Assembly (NCBI GenBank): GCA_023444095.1
Contig: JAEZRP010000032.1
Coordinates: 62,001-126,000 of the forward strand
Length of the DNA: 64,000 nucleotides
DNA from: Bacillota bacterium
GTDB lineage: Bacteria > Bacillota > Clostridia > Christensenellales > Aristaeellaceae
Reading direction: 5' to 3'
In this document: positions 1 to 8,236 of the stretch, in pieces
How the letters are laid out: the number at the start of each line of letters is the position of its first letter
How positions within the stretch are numbered: position 1 is the stretch's first letter
The notes under the pieces: model-generated
The model's database searches: none
What the model saw: only the letters and a program-made list of their open reading frames with translations
What the model was told of the DNA's origin: nothing
Program-made: the position numbers and the translations under genes

Positions 1-210
1 CGCGATCAGGTCGTCGACGCGATCCGGGAAAGGATCACGCCCGCGCGCACGTTTCTTCTGTCGAGCCACCTTGTGGACGAGCTCGAAAAGATCGTCGACT
101 ACGCCGTGTTCATGAAGACGGGCGCGGTCGCGCTCGAAGGTCCGTCGGGGGAACTGCGCGAGGCGCGCAAGAAGAGCCTCGTCGAACTCTACAAAGAGAT
201 CTACGCCTAA
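1..210 (+). CDS. ABC transporter ATP-binding protein, C-terminal fragment
   Basis: Open frame from the first base to TAA at 208-210; the N-terminus lies outside the window, so only 69 residues are visible. The fragment has the end of a nucleotide-binding domain: LLSSHLVDELEKIVDYAVFM contains the H-loop His within 'SSH', followed by the typical 'K.G.vale..s.elr' tail. This is the layout of ATPases of drug or bacteriocin exporters of the CcmA/YhaQ type. It lies 11 bp upstream of a membrane permease gene whose ribosome binding site follows its stop codon, so the two likely form one exporter. Substrate unknown. Confidence 0.85.
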   Translation, partial: RDQVVDAIRERITPARTFLLSSHLVDELEKIVDYAVFMKTGAVALEGPSGELREARKKSLVELYKEIYA

Positions 211-221
211 GGAGGATTCCG

Positions 222-983
222 ATGCTTCGCCTGATGAAATATGAATACCGCAGGAACCTCGCCGGCATCGTCGTGATGCTCTCCGTGATCCTGCTCGCCC
301 AGTGCTATTACCTGTTCTCCGTCCTGCGCAAGGAGCCCTACATGGCGATGGGCGCTTCGATGCTTCTCGCCTTCGTCGCTTCGCTGAGCGTTCTTGGCAT
401 GCTGATCTTCTCGGTGGCGCTCTACTCGCGCGAGCTTGGCACCAAGGCGAGCTACCTCACATTCATGACGCCGAACACCATGCCGAAAATCCTCGGCGCG
501 AAGCTGATCGCCGCGCTCCTTCTCGGCGCGTTTTTCGCGGCGGTCATAACGCTCCTCGCCATCTGGGACGTGAGGCTGATGATCGCGAGCTTCCCGGACC
601 TTGAGATCGCGCGCGAACTCGCGGAGCAGTTCGCGCAGATGATGAACATGGAGCTTTCTACGATTATCGCAAACGTGGTCGCCGTCGCGATCGGGTTTGT
701 CGTCAACTTCCTCGCCATCGTCATGGTCGCCTACCTGGCGATCACGCTGAGCGCCACAGCGCTTCAGAACAGGAGGCTGAAGGGTCTCGTGAGCTTCGCG
801 CTCTTCGTCGGGCTTATCGTCCTGCTTGAATGGGGCGTCGCGCAGTACCCCGAGGCGTACTACGGGGACACGCTCGTGCGCGGACTGCTCGACGACTGGC
901 CGAGCTACGCAACCTTCCTCGCCGTGATCGCGGGCTCCTTCGCGCTCAGCGCGTGGCTGCTCGAAAAGAAGGTCAGCCTGTAA
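222..983 (+). CDS. ABC exporter permease subunit
   Basis: 253 residues, ATG with GGAGG 6 bases upstream. The chain is mostly hydrophobic, with about six membrane segments (first at about residues 13-35, last near 230-247, ending in a short cytoplasmic 'EKKVSL'). A long soluble stretch near residues 115-145 would form a loop. It resembles ABC-2 type permeases that pair with separate ATPases such as the gene just upstream. Its stop codon lies only two bases from the stop of the convergent phosphotransferase gene, with no visible terminator between. The substrate cannot be told from the sequence. Confidence 0.8.
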   Translation: MLRLMKYEYRRNLAGIVVMLSVILLAQCYYLFSVLRKEPYMAMGASMLLAFVASLSVLGMLIFSVALYSRELGTKASYLTFMTPNTMPKILGAKLIAALLLGAFFAAVITLLAIWDVRLMIASFPDLEIARELAEQFAQMMNMELSTIIANVVAVAIGFVVNFLAIVMVAYLAITLSATALQNRRLKGLVSFALFVGLIVLLEWGVAQYPEAYYGDTLVRGLLDDWPSYATFLAVIAGSFALSAWLLEKKVSL

Positions 984-985
984 CC

Positions 986-1942
986 CTACAGCCGAATGAC
1001 CGGGGGCTTCCTGATGTTTCGAAGGAAGCCTCTTTTCAGTTCCGGCTGCGTACTCAGCCAGTCCTGCATGACGGTAAAGAGCAGAAGTCTCCTGTAGTTG
1101 ACAAATTCGCCGATCCTCTCATACCACAATCCGTCCAGATGGTTCTCGTGCTCGTATCCGTCGACGAAGTTCAAGAGGAACCGGCTGAGCCGCCCTTCGT
1201 TTTGCACGGGTGAGAGCATTCCGCCCGCCTCTTCGAACATCAGTCCCTGCAGCGGCGTCGCGAGATCGTGCAAAAAGAACTGGCGCATGGCGCAGTCGAA
1301 GTCGATGAAGGCGATCCCATCGTCGCCGGTCAGTATATTTCGTTGGTGGTTATCGTTGTGTATGAAGCCGTAATCGTCCGTCGTGCGCGGAAGCCCTTCC
1401 AGGAACGCCCCCATCTCGCGCCACGCCGCCTTCGCGTCCGCGTCCGCGCAAAGATTCGTGAAGTCATTCAGCTCCCGCTCGTAGTTGAGCGCGGGCACGT
1501 CCCCTTCCCGGAACGTTTTGGCTGCCCGGTGCGCCCGGCCGGTCACCCGCCCCCACGCGCGCGCGAACGCGTCCGTCAACTCGGCGTTCTCCGCGGTATG
1601 CCCCTCCCGGTAGTCCATGACGAGGCCCACATAGCGAAATCCCGCGTCCACGCATTGTGCGTAGAGGCTCCCATCCGTGCCCCGCAGGGGACAGGCGACC
1701 GGGATGCCGCTCTCGCCCAGGTGATGCGCGAACCGCGCGCGCAGCTCGAGCACAGCAAGCCCCTCCGCGTCCGCCTCCCCACGCGCGAGGATCTTTAAAA
1801 CCATCCTGCCGCGCGGCGAGGGAAACGCATACAGAATCCCATCCGAATCGCCGCGCCCGCCACCGAGAAACGCGAGCATTCCGGGATCGATCCCCCAGCT
1901 TCGACAGATCTCCCTCATCGCCCGCTCGGTCACCTTTTCCAT
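986..1942 (-). CDS. APH-fold phosphotransferase (aminoglycoside/homoserine kinase-like)
   Basis: 318 residues. The start ATG follows GGAGG at good spacing; the open frame continues upstream but only as a shadow of the YibF-like gene. Kinase motifs are visible: a catalytic loop FIHNDNHQRNIL at residues 193-204 (Brenner-type H-x-D-x4-N, with Asn in place of the Gly of HGD) and the metal-binding IDFD at 213-216. The family includes aminoglycoside phosphotransferases, homoserine kinase and small-molecule kinases, so the substrate is open. It overlaps the preceding YibF-like gene by 13 bp and is the last gene of the LacI-headed operon, which suggests co-translation. Confidence 0.82.
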   Translation of the reverse strand: MEKVTERAMREICRSWGIDPGMLAFLGGGRGDSDGILYAFPSPRGRMVLKILARGEADAEGLAVLELRARFAHHLGESGIPVACPLRGTDGSLYAQCVDAGFRYVGLVMDYREGHTAENAELTDAFARAWGRVTGRAHRAAKTFREGDVPALNYERELNDFTNLCADADAKAAWREMGAFLEGLPRTTDDYGFIHNDNHQRNILTGDDGIAFIDFDCAMRQFFLHDLATPLQGLMFEEAGGMLSPVQNEGRLSRFLLNFVDGYEHENHLDGLWYERIGEFVNYRRLLLFTVMQDWLSTQPELKRGFLRNIRKPPVIRL

Positions 1943-2727
1943 TTCAATATCCTCCGTAGATCCGTCCAAAGAGACAAGAAGTCGTTCGCCATCATGCGGC
2001 CCGCCAGCGCGGACGCGAGCGGGATCACCGCAAGGCACGCCAGGTTCGAGAGCATGATCGTCGAAAACACCTGAAAAAACGCCTTTGAGTTCAAAATCGC
2101 TTCGATGCCGTAGCCGTTTTTCATGAAAAGGATCGTCTGCATGATCGTCTCGCCGATGCCCGCGAAGAAGACGGTGTTCACGGTCGTCCCGAGGATGTCC
2201 CTGCCGACGGCGTTCCCTCCGCGCGCCAGCGCGCGGGCGTCCAGCGCGGGATTCGCCAGATGCAGCTCGTAGACGGAGGCCGCCACCGAGACCGCGGCGT
2301 CCATGGCCGCGCCGAGCAGCCCGAACATGACTGACGCGAGGGCGAGCGCACGCATGTCGATGTGGAGCTCGGGCGAAAGGTACATCGACACCTCCTCTCG
2401 CATGTCGAGCTCCGAGTAGCCCACGCTCTTGCCGATCCGCTCCGCGGCGAGCGCAACAATCGCGACGAGGCAGATGTCGAGAACGACCGCCGCCACTGCC
2501 GCGCGCGTCTTGACGCCCCGCCCGTTCTGGTAGACGAGTGTGACCGCGCAGAAGAGGAACGCGCTCGCGGCCGTCACGAGAAGCGCGTTCGCGCCGAGCG
2601 CGATCAGATACACGCACGCGGCGAACAGGCCAGCGTCTCCCAAGAACGCGACGAACGATTTCCCGCCCCTGTCCCCGCCGACCGCGAGCATCAGGACGAG
2701 CAGGATTCCCGCGAGCGCGACGACCAT
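1930..2727 (-). CDS. YibE/F family membrane protein (YibF-like half)
   Basis: 265 residues. The start ATG shares its A with the TGA of the preceding gene (TGATG), with AAGGAGGAG just upstream, so the two are translationally coupled. About six to seven hydrophobic segments are visible. The motif GLLGAAMDAAVSVAASVYEL near residues 140-160 closely matches the corresponding stretch of the partner gene, a hallmark of the YibE/F family. The family is a conserved pair of membrane proteins of unknown transport function in Firmicutes. The first 115 residues of the longer open frame are out of frame with any conserved protein and are excluded. Confidence 0.85.
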   Translation of the reverse strand: MVVALAGILLVLMLAVGGDRGGKSFVAFLGDAGLFAACVYLIALGANALLVTAASAFLFCAVTLVYQNGRGVKTRAAVAAVVLDICLVAIVALAAERIGKSVGYSELDMREEVSMYLSPELHIDMRALALASVMFGLLGAAMDAAVSVAASVYELHLANPALDARALARGGNAVGRDILGTTVNTVFFAGIGETIMQTILFMKNGYGIEAILNSKAFFQVFSTIMLSNLACLAVIPLASALAGRMMANDFLSLWTDLRRILKWKR

Positions 2728-3833
2728 CACGACCTCCTCCTTCCGACGAGGAGTACGGCGACCGCGCCCGAGACGGGAATCGCGAGCACGATGCCGATGG
2801 AGCCCACGAGGAAGCGGATGATCTCGAACAGCACGTGGAACCGCGCCATGGAGGAGAAGGAATAACCGTTCATGACCTTCACCACGATGATGGGCAGGCT
2901 GCCGCTGAGGTACGAGAACAGTAGCACGGCGATCATCGTGCCCATGATGTCGTGCCCGATCCCGCGAATCGCTCCGACGATCTCCCGGCGGGTCAGCGGA
3001 CGCGAGGCGCTCACGAGCTCCGAAACCGCCGCACAGACTGTGATCGCCACGTCCATCACCGCGCCGAGGCAACCGATCAGGACGCCCGCGAGGAAGATTT
3101 CCTCGAGATCTTCCGGCACGAAGATGTAGTCCATCAGCTCGTAGGGCGGCTTTCCGGCAAGCGCCACGGCCGCATGATAGAGAAGTGCAGTGAGCGCGAG
3201 GGTGACGAGCGAGGAGAGGATCGCGCCGAATGCCTTGCGGGTCAGCCCGCCCGCGAGCAGGAGCGTCGAGACGAGAAACGCGCCGATCATGAGAAACCGA
3301 AGCCGCACGAGGGGCGTCCCGCCCATGTAAAGCCGCATGCAGAGGACGAATACGGAGAGGTTGAGAAGGAACGACAGCACGGTCAGAAGGCCCCGCGCAC
3401 GCGACACCCAGAGGATGCCGATGACGAACAGCCCCGCAAGCAGCGCGATCGCCACGTCCCGCTTTTCGCCCGTAATGATCGCCGTCAATTGACCGCCGTC
3501 CTCCGTGAGCGCGACGAACACCTCGTCGCCCGCCGCGTATTTTTCGCTCGCGACGAGTGATTCGGCGTAGGCGTTTTTTGCGGTCGCCGTTTTCCCCGCA
3601 TCCGGGCCGTTCATGATGAGAAGCGCGAGCGCCTGCGTATCGTGCCGCTCGACCTGTCCGCCCGGGCCCGTCTCGTTCCGATCGAAGGAGTTCTCTGCCT
3701 TCGTCACGCGGGCGATGGTCGACTTATAAAGCCCGTAATCGTTTTTGACCGCGACCAGAAGCGCGGCAAGTGCGAAGGCGGAAAGAAGGATGGCGGCGAT
3801 CCGCCGCCCCGTCAGAAAACGCGAAATCGACAT
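2727..3833 (-). CDS. YibE/F family membrane protein (YibE-like half)
   Basis: 368 residues. It begins MSISRFLTGRRI after a GGGGG-type binding site; upstream in-frame sequence is not protein-like. An N-terminal membrane anchor (about residues 10-28) is followed by an extracytoplasmic region to about residue 125 and then about seven membrane segments. GCLGAVMDVAITVCAAVSEL near residue 255 matches the motif of the downstream partner. Pairs of this kind are typical in Clostridia and lactic acid bacteria; their role is unknown and transport is only inferred. It sits 17 bp after the dehydrogenase gene in the LacI operon. Confidence 0.85.
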   Translation of the reverse strand: MSISRFLTGRRIAAILLSAFALAALLVAVKNDYGLYKSTIARVTKAENSFDRNETGPGGQVERHDTQALALLIMNGPDAGKTATAKNAYAESLVASEKYAAGDEVFVALTEDGGQLTAIITGEKRDVAIALLAGLFVIGILWVSRARGLLTVLSFLLNLSVFVLCMRLYMGGTPLVRLRFLMIGAFLVSTLLLAGGLTRKAFGAILSSLVTLALTALLYHAAVALAGKPPYELMDYIFVPEDLEEIFLAGVLIGCLGAVMDVAITVCAAVSELVSASRPLTRREIVGAIRGIGHDIMGTMIAVLLFSYLSGSLPIIVVKVMNGYSFSSMARFHVLFEIIRFLVGSIGIVLAIPVSGAVAVLLVGRRRS

Positions 3834-3850
3834 GAGGCAACCCCCGGTCG

Positions 3851-4897
3851 TCAGTATTCCACCCTCCGCCACTTTTTCTCCCGCGCGGATTCGATTCCGG
3901 CCGTGAGAACCGCAAGCGTGTTGTGTCCGTCGACGGCCGCGACGATGGGTCGCCTGTTCTCGAGGATCGCGGAAACGAACTCGTCGATGACGCCGCTCTT
4001 CAACTGGTTGGCGTTCGTGCTGATGGAGCTCACCTTGTACTTCACGGTGGTCTTGTCGCGCAGCTCGAGGACGATATCGTCGGTGTAATCGCCGAAGATC
4101 TTCATGACGCCCTTGTCGCCGTAGATGGTGGTGCCGTTGTCTTCCTGGCCGTAGTTCGTCCAACTGAAATGCATGATGCCGGGCATGCCGTCCTCCATGC
4201 GGAACTGGCAGACGGCATTATCCTCGAGGTCGATGAGAGAGCCGTCGGGATGCCTTTTGTCGAGGGTCATGAGCGTCGCGAACACGTCTGTGATCTCCAT
4301 GCCCGTCAGAAACCGGATGAGGTCGATCTTGTGCGAGCCCAAATCGCCGAACACGCCAAAACGCGCCTGCACCTTTGAGAAAAACCATGTGGAGTTGGTG
4401 TTGTTGATGCTCCAGTTCTCAGGCCCCGAGTGCTTGAAGTTGCACTGGTAGAACAGCGGCTTCCCGATCGCGCCATCTTTCAGGAGTTCGCGCGCCTTGA
4501 GGTGGGTCGGGATGAGCCTCTGGTTGTGGTCGGGCATGAGGATCTTCCCGGAAGCGCGCTCCGCGCCGATCATCCGCCGCGTCTCCTCGAGCGAGAGCGC
4601 CATGGGCTTTTCGACCAGCACGTGCTTCCCGCTCTCGAGCGCCCGCACGGACACGTCCGCGTGCGTGGCGTTGGGCGAGCAGACGCTCACCGCGTCGATT
4701 TCGTCCGCGATCAGCTCGTCCACGCTCCCATACGCCTTCCCGCCATACCGCGCGACGAGCTCGCCAGCGCGCGCCGGATCGGCGTCATAAAAGCCCGCGA
4801 TCTGGGCGTCGGGGTTCGCGGCGTATTCGGGCGCGTGCCGCCTCTGGGTGATGGCCCCGCAGCCGACGATGCCCACCCTGATTTTCTTCTTTTCCAT
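3851..4897 (-). CDS. Gfo/Idh/MocA family NAD(P)-dependent oxidoreductase
   Basis: 348 residues. N-terminal Rossmann fold with RVGIVGCGAITQRRH (dinucleotide-binding G-x-G-x-x-x) and the family motif EKPMALSLEE near residue 95; the C-terminal half is the GFO/IDH/MocA alpha/beta domain. Enzymes of the family oxidise or reduce sugars, inositols and sugar acids. An ATG with AAAGGA 8 bases upstream was chosen; a TTG six codons earlier overlaps the lacI stop and is less likely. The gene follows the LacI regulator by 14 bp, so its substrate probably belongs to the pathway the regulator senses. Confidence 0.9.
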   Translation of the reverse strand: MEKKKIRVGIVGCGAITQRRHAPEYAANPDAQIAGFYDADPARAGELVARYGGKAYGSVDELIADEIDAVSVCSPNATHADVSVRALESGKHVLVEKPMALSLEETRRMIGAERASGKILMPDHNQRLIPTHLKARELLKDGAIGKPLFYQCNFKHSGPENWSINNTNSTWFFSKVQARFGVFGDLGSHKIDLIRFLTGMEITDVFATLMTLDKRHPDGSLIDLEDNAVCQFRMEDGMPGIMHFSWTNYGQEDNGTTIYGDKGVMKIFGDYTDDIVLELRDKTTVKYKVSSISTNANQLKSGVIDEFVSAILENRRPIVAAVDGHNTLAVLTAGIESAREKKWRRVEY

Positions 4898-4911
4898 TTG
4901 GGCACATCCTT

Positions 4912-5904
4912 TCAAATCTCTTTTACGGTTCCCCTGTCCACGTAGACGGTGGAAATGAACCGGTTAATCCCCGGCGCGCCCATATCGTTCAGCCGCCGCT
5001 CGATCAGCTCCATGACCGTCTCCCCGATGTCGGAAGCAGCGAGGTCGACGGAGTCGATGGGCGGCGAGAGCGACGCGGCGAGCACATTGTCGTAGCCCGC
5101 GACGGACAGATCGTCCGGGACGCGAAGCCCGCGCTCGTAGAGACACTGCATCGCGCCCGCGGCCATGCTGTCCGCCGTGATGAACGCCGCCGTGGGCGGA
5201 CGTTCGAGCGCGAGAAGCGCACGCATCGCCTCGTACCCTTCCTCCACGCGGTACTGCGGCACGAGCCGGATGAGCGCCTCGTCGACCGCGATCCCCGCCG
5301 CCTCGAGCGCCGCGCGGTATCCCCCGCACCGCCGCCGTTCGACGTCGTCGACCAGTTCCCGCGCGATGAGCGCGATCCGCCGATGTCCGCGCGCAATCAT
5401 ATGTTCGACGGCTTCGCGCGCCCCCTCGACATCCCGAACGACCAGATTGTCGACGCGCTCCACGTCGTGGGTGCGCTCGACGCAGACGACAGGAATGTCC
5501 GCTTCGCGCAGCGCGCGGAAGATCTCGGGCGTCACGCTCCGGTTCGAGGTAATGACGAGGGCATCCACGCGCATGCCGATGAAGCGCTTGACGATGCGCG
5601 CTTCGTCTCCATGCCCCCAGCGGCCCTCGATGGTCACAAGCTCGTAGCCGTGCTTCTCCGCCGCCTCGATGACCGAGTTGTTGATCTTTTGATACAGGTT
5701 GTTCAGATTGTAAACCACGAGGCTTCCGATCACGCCGGAGCGGTTTTTTTTGAGCGCGCGCGCAAGTGCGTTCGGCACATAGCCCAGCTCCCGAACGGCC
5801 TTCTCCACCCGCTCCCGTGCATCCCCGGAGACGTACCCGTTTTTGTGGATCACGCGCCCGACGGTCGCGATCGATACGCCCGCCGCCTTCGCGATATCCG
5901 CCAT
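4912..5904 (-). CDS. LacI family transcriptional regulator
   Basis: 330 residues. The N-terminal helix-turn-helix MADIAKAAGVSIATVGRVIH is followed by the hinge helix (YVPNALARALKKNRS) and a periplasmic-binding-protein-like effector domain ending with the usual LPPT/DSVDL-type region. The recognition helix reads ATVGRV where most family members have ATVSRV, a possible specificity change. The ATG at 5904 was chosen because the helix-turn-helix starts there; the open frame runs 25 codons further upstream through the promoter. A LacI-type palindrome overlaps the transcription start of its own promoter, so it probably represses itself and the whole downstream operon. Confidence 0.93.
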   Translation of the reverse strand: MADIAKAAGVSIATVGRVIHKNGYVSGDARERVEKAVRELGYVPNALARALKKNRSGVIGSLVVYNLNNLYQKINNSVIEAAEKHGYELVTIEGRWGHGDEARIVKRFIGMRVDALVITSNRSVTPEIFRALREADIPVVCVERTHDVERVDNLVVRDVEGAREAVEHMIARGHRRIALIARELVDDVERRRCGGYRAALEAAGIAVDEALIRLVPQYRVEEGYEAMRALLALERPPTAAFITADSMAAGAMQCLYERGLRVPDDLSVAGYDNVLAASLSPPIDSVDLAASDIGETVMELIERRLNDMGAPGINRFISTVYVDRGTVKEI

Positions 5905-5933
5905 GTTCACGCCGATCCCGATCGCCCCCAATA

Positions 5934-5947
5934 TGTTAACGTTACCA
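5934..5947. promoter_or_regulatory. LacI-family operator, probably autoregulatory
   Basis: Imperfect palindrome TGTTAACGTTACCA with a central CG step, the usual centre of LacI-family operators; six of seven base pairs match. It lies four bases downstream of the -10 hexamer of the lacI promoter, on the expected start point, so a bound repressor would block initiation. Confidence 0.65.
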
Positions 5948-5950
5948 TAT

Positions 5951-5979
5951 ATGATATCAGAAAAGCGCACCCCCGTCAA
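5951..5979 (-). promoter_or_regulatory. Promoter of the lacI operon
   Basis: On the minus strand TTGACG (5974-5979), a 17-base spacer and TATCAT (5951-5956). It is correctly placed before the lacI start codon at 5904 and overlaps the adjacent operator region. Confidence 0.75.
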
Positions 5980-6018
5980 CGGAGATGCGCTCGAAAACGC
6001 GGGCAGCGTTTTTCGGTT

Positions 6019-6365
6019 TCAAACCGAAACGCTCAGAAGCTTCCCTTCGTCCTTCAGGGCCTCCGTCAGTCCTGCGCCCCGAAACCTCAACTCGATGCCG
6101 AGACCAAGGAGAAAATCCGTGACCCGAGCTGATCCGCGCAGGCCCTGCACGCGGAAAAGCGCACGCCCGCGTTCTGGGCCAGCCGAATTTTGGTTTGAAT
6201 CCGCTCGTTCTCCGCGGCCAGTCTGGCGGTCGCGGCCCAGATGACGACGGTCACCTCGTCCCATCACCGATGAATCATGCCGTTTGTCGTGTACATCATG
6301 ACCACCTTCTCCGCGGTCGGAATGTACGCGTTCGTCCAGAGGATGGAGAGTCGATCCGTTTCCAT
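6019..6365 (-). pseudogene. DsrE family protein, disrupted by a stop codon and a frameshift
   Basis: Read with two corrections the locus gives a full DsrE/DsrF-like protein of about 115 residues: METDRLSILWTNAYIP at the start, then an in-frame TGA (6264-6266) exactly where the family usually has the first Trp of a WWDEV motif, then WDEVTVVIWAATARLAAENE, RFSACRACADQLG, and after a one-base loss near 6121-6127 the end VTDFLLGLGIELRF and LTEALKDEGKLL. A strong GAGGAGG binding site precedes the ATG. Two independent lesions argue for a recent pseudogene; sequencing error cannot be excluded. DsrE proteins act in sulfur relay and redox metabolism. It lies 89 bp downstream of the ABC exporter pair. 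Confidence 0.8.
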
Positions 6366-6454
6366 AGGAACCTCCTCGTCTGTCACGAAGGCCGACGCCG
6401 GATTTGTCCCCACAGCGATGGAATCCTCGATTCGTGCGCGAATCATTGCCTTTT

Positions 6455-8236
6455 CTATCGGTACCAGTCCGCCTGCGCCTTTACCATCTCTGCATAGTGT
6501 CCCCCGCGCGCGAGGAGCTCCTCGTGGCTGCCCTCCTCCTCGATCACGCCCTCGTTCATGACGATGATGCGGTCTGCGATGCGCGCGGAGCCGATGCGGT
6601 GCGTGACGATGATGGCGATGAGGTCCTTGGAGACCTCCGCGAACTTTCGGTAGACGCGCGTCTCCTCGAGCGGATCGATGGCGGCGGTCGGCTCGTCCAG
6701 GACGATCACGCCGTGATCTCGGTAGAACCCGCGCGCGAGCGCCACGCGCTGCCACTGTCCGCCGGAGAGGTCGACGCCCTCGAACTCGCGGGACAGCATG
6801 GTGCTTTCCCCCTCCGGGAAGCTCTCGTCGGTCGGCGCGAGATCGGCCTTCGCGAGCGAGGCTTCGATCTCGGCGCTCGAGTCGGGCGCGCTCACCTGAA
6901 CGTTGTCGAGAAGCGTCATGCGGTAGCGCATGTACTTCTGGAACGCCGCCGAGGTATGTAAAAACAGGCTTTTCGGATGCACGTCCTTCATGTCCCGCCC
7001 CTCGACGGTCGACCTTCCCTCCGTCGGGAGGTAAAGTCCCGTCAGAAGCCTGACGAGCGTCGTCTTGCCCGCGCCATTCTCGCCCACCACAGCAAGCGTC
7101 TCCCCGGGCTTTGCCGCAAGCGTCACGCCGCGCACGGCCTCCTTCTCGGCGCCGGGATATCTGAAGTGGACGCCCTCGAGCCGAATTTCCGGCTGCGCGG
7201 GCAGATCGACGTCGTCGCCCTCGCGCTCGGGCGCATAGAGAAAGTCGATGAAGTTCTTGACCGTGCCGAGCTGCTTCGTCATGCCGCCGATGTGCCTGCA
7301 GATGATCTCCTCCATGATGGAGAACATCACCCCGACCTCGGCGAACACGGATGCAAACGCGCCGACCGATATCTCATCCGCCATGAGGGCAGAAAAGAGC
7401 ATGGAAAGGATCCCCATGTAGCCCGCAAGCGTGATGAGCTTCATGAGAAACTCCCAGCGCGCGGTCTTCCGTTCCGCCTTCCGGGAGAGCGCGCCGAAAT
7501 CCGCGAGCGAGCCGTTAAAGAGTTTTTTCAGGAATCGGTAGTTCCCCAAAAGCCGCGTCTCCTTGAAAAAGTCGCGGTCGGCGATGCTCTTCTCAAAGTA
7601 CTCGTATTTCCTGCGCACCGGCGCGAGCTTTTCCTCGAGGTCCGTAAACACCTTCGCGCGGATGAACTGCGTGAGCGCGACCGGGATGAATACCAGAACG
7701 ACCGACAGCGCGAGGAGGGGCTTTCTGGTATAGAGATACGACGTCAAAACAATGAAGTACGGCAGGTAGAACGTGAAGATGCCCGCCGGGATGAAGATCG
7801 CGCCGGCGCTGTTCTCTGCGCCCTCCTGCGCCTTGTTGACGCTGTCGAGAAGCTTCGGATCCTCGAACATCACCGCGTTCACGCGCCCGGCCTTCCTGGC
7901 GAGCAGCGCCTTCATCTGCGCCGCGAACCGCTCGAACCAGCGGCTGATGATGAAGTTCGAAACGCCGTTCAGGGCCTGCTGCGCCGTCGTGACGAACCCG
8001 TAGATGACGAGCATCCAGATCGCGAAGCCGACGGTCCTCGTCCCAGTCGATGCGCCCGTCACGGCGTCGAAGAACCACTGGCGCGCGAAAACGGTCAGTC
8101 CCCAGCTCGCGCCGTGCAGAATGCCCAACCCGTTTGAAACAAGGAAGTAGCCCCTCTCGTATTGTACGCTCAGGGGAAGAAGCTTCCCGAGCAACCTGAA
8201 AAGCGGGATCTTCCTGTTTGCGGTCGTCTCGCTCAT
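6455..8236 (-). CDS. ABC exporter half-transporter, fused membrane and ATPase domains
   Basis: 593 residues. The N-terminal half (about 1-330) is a six-helix exporter membrane domain; the C-terminal half is the ATPase with Walker A GENGAGKTT (about 383-391), signature LSGGQWQ (about 490), Walker B VIVLDEPTAAIDP (about 508) and H-loop THRIGSAR. All catalytic residues are present. Its ATG overlaps the TGA of the preceding, similarly built gene by four bases (ATGA), so the two probably make a heterodimer. The substrate, perhaps a drug, lipid or peptide, is unknown. The MarR gene and palindrome upstream suggest induction by a toxic compound. Confidence 0.9.
   Translation of the reverse strand: MSETTANRKIPLFRLLGKLLPLSVQYERGYFLVSNGLGILHGASWGLTVFARQWFFDAVTGASTGTRTVGFAIWMLVIYGFVTTAQQALNGVSNFIISRWFERFAAQMKALLARKAGRVNAVMFEDPKLLDSVNKAQEGAENSAGAIFIPAGIFTFYLPYFIVLTSYLYTRKPLLALSVVLVFIPVALTQFIRAKVFTDLEEKLAPVRRKYEYFEKSIADRDFFKETRLLGNYRFLKKLFNGSLADFGALSRKAERKTARWEFLMKLITLAGYMGILSMLFSALMADEISVGAFASVFAEVGVMFSIMEEIICRHIGGMTKQLGTVKNFIDFLYAPEREGDDVDLPAQPEIRLEGVHFRYPGAEKEAVRGVTLAAKPGETLAVVGENGAGKTTLVRLLTGLYLPTEGRSTVEGRDMKDVHPKSLFLHTSAAFQKYMRYRMTLLDNVQVSAPDSSAEIEASLAKADLAPTDESFPEGESTMLSREFEGVDLSGGQWQRVALARGFYRDHGVIVLDEPTAAIDPLEETRVYRKFAEVSKDLIAIIVTHRIGSARIADRIIVMNEGVIEEEGSHEELLARGGHYAEMVKAQADWYR

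Noticed and set aside
986..2617. 543-residue version of the APH-fold kinase
   Set aside because: The first 225 residues are the out-of-frame shadow of the YibF-like gene; the true start at 1942 has a proper ribosome binding site.
6264..6266. TGA in the DsrE locus as a selenocysteine codon
   Set aside because: The position is normally Trp, not Cys, no downstream selenocysteine element was seen, and a separate frameshift follows in the same gene.
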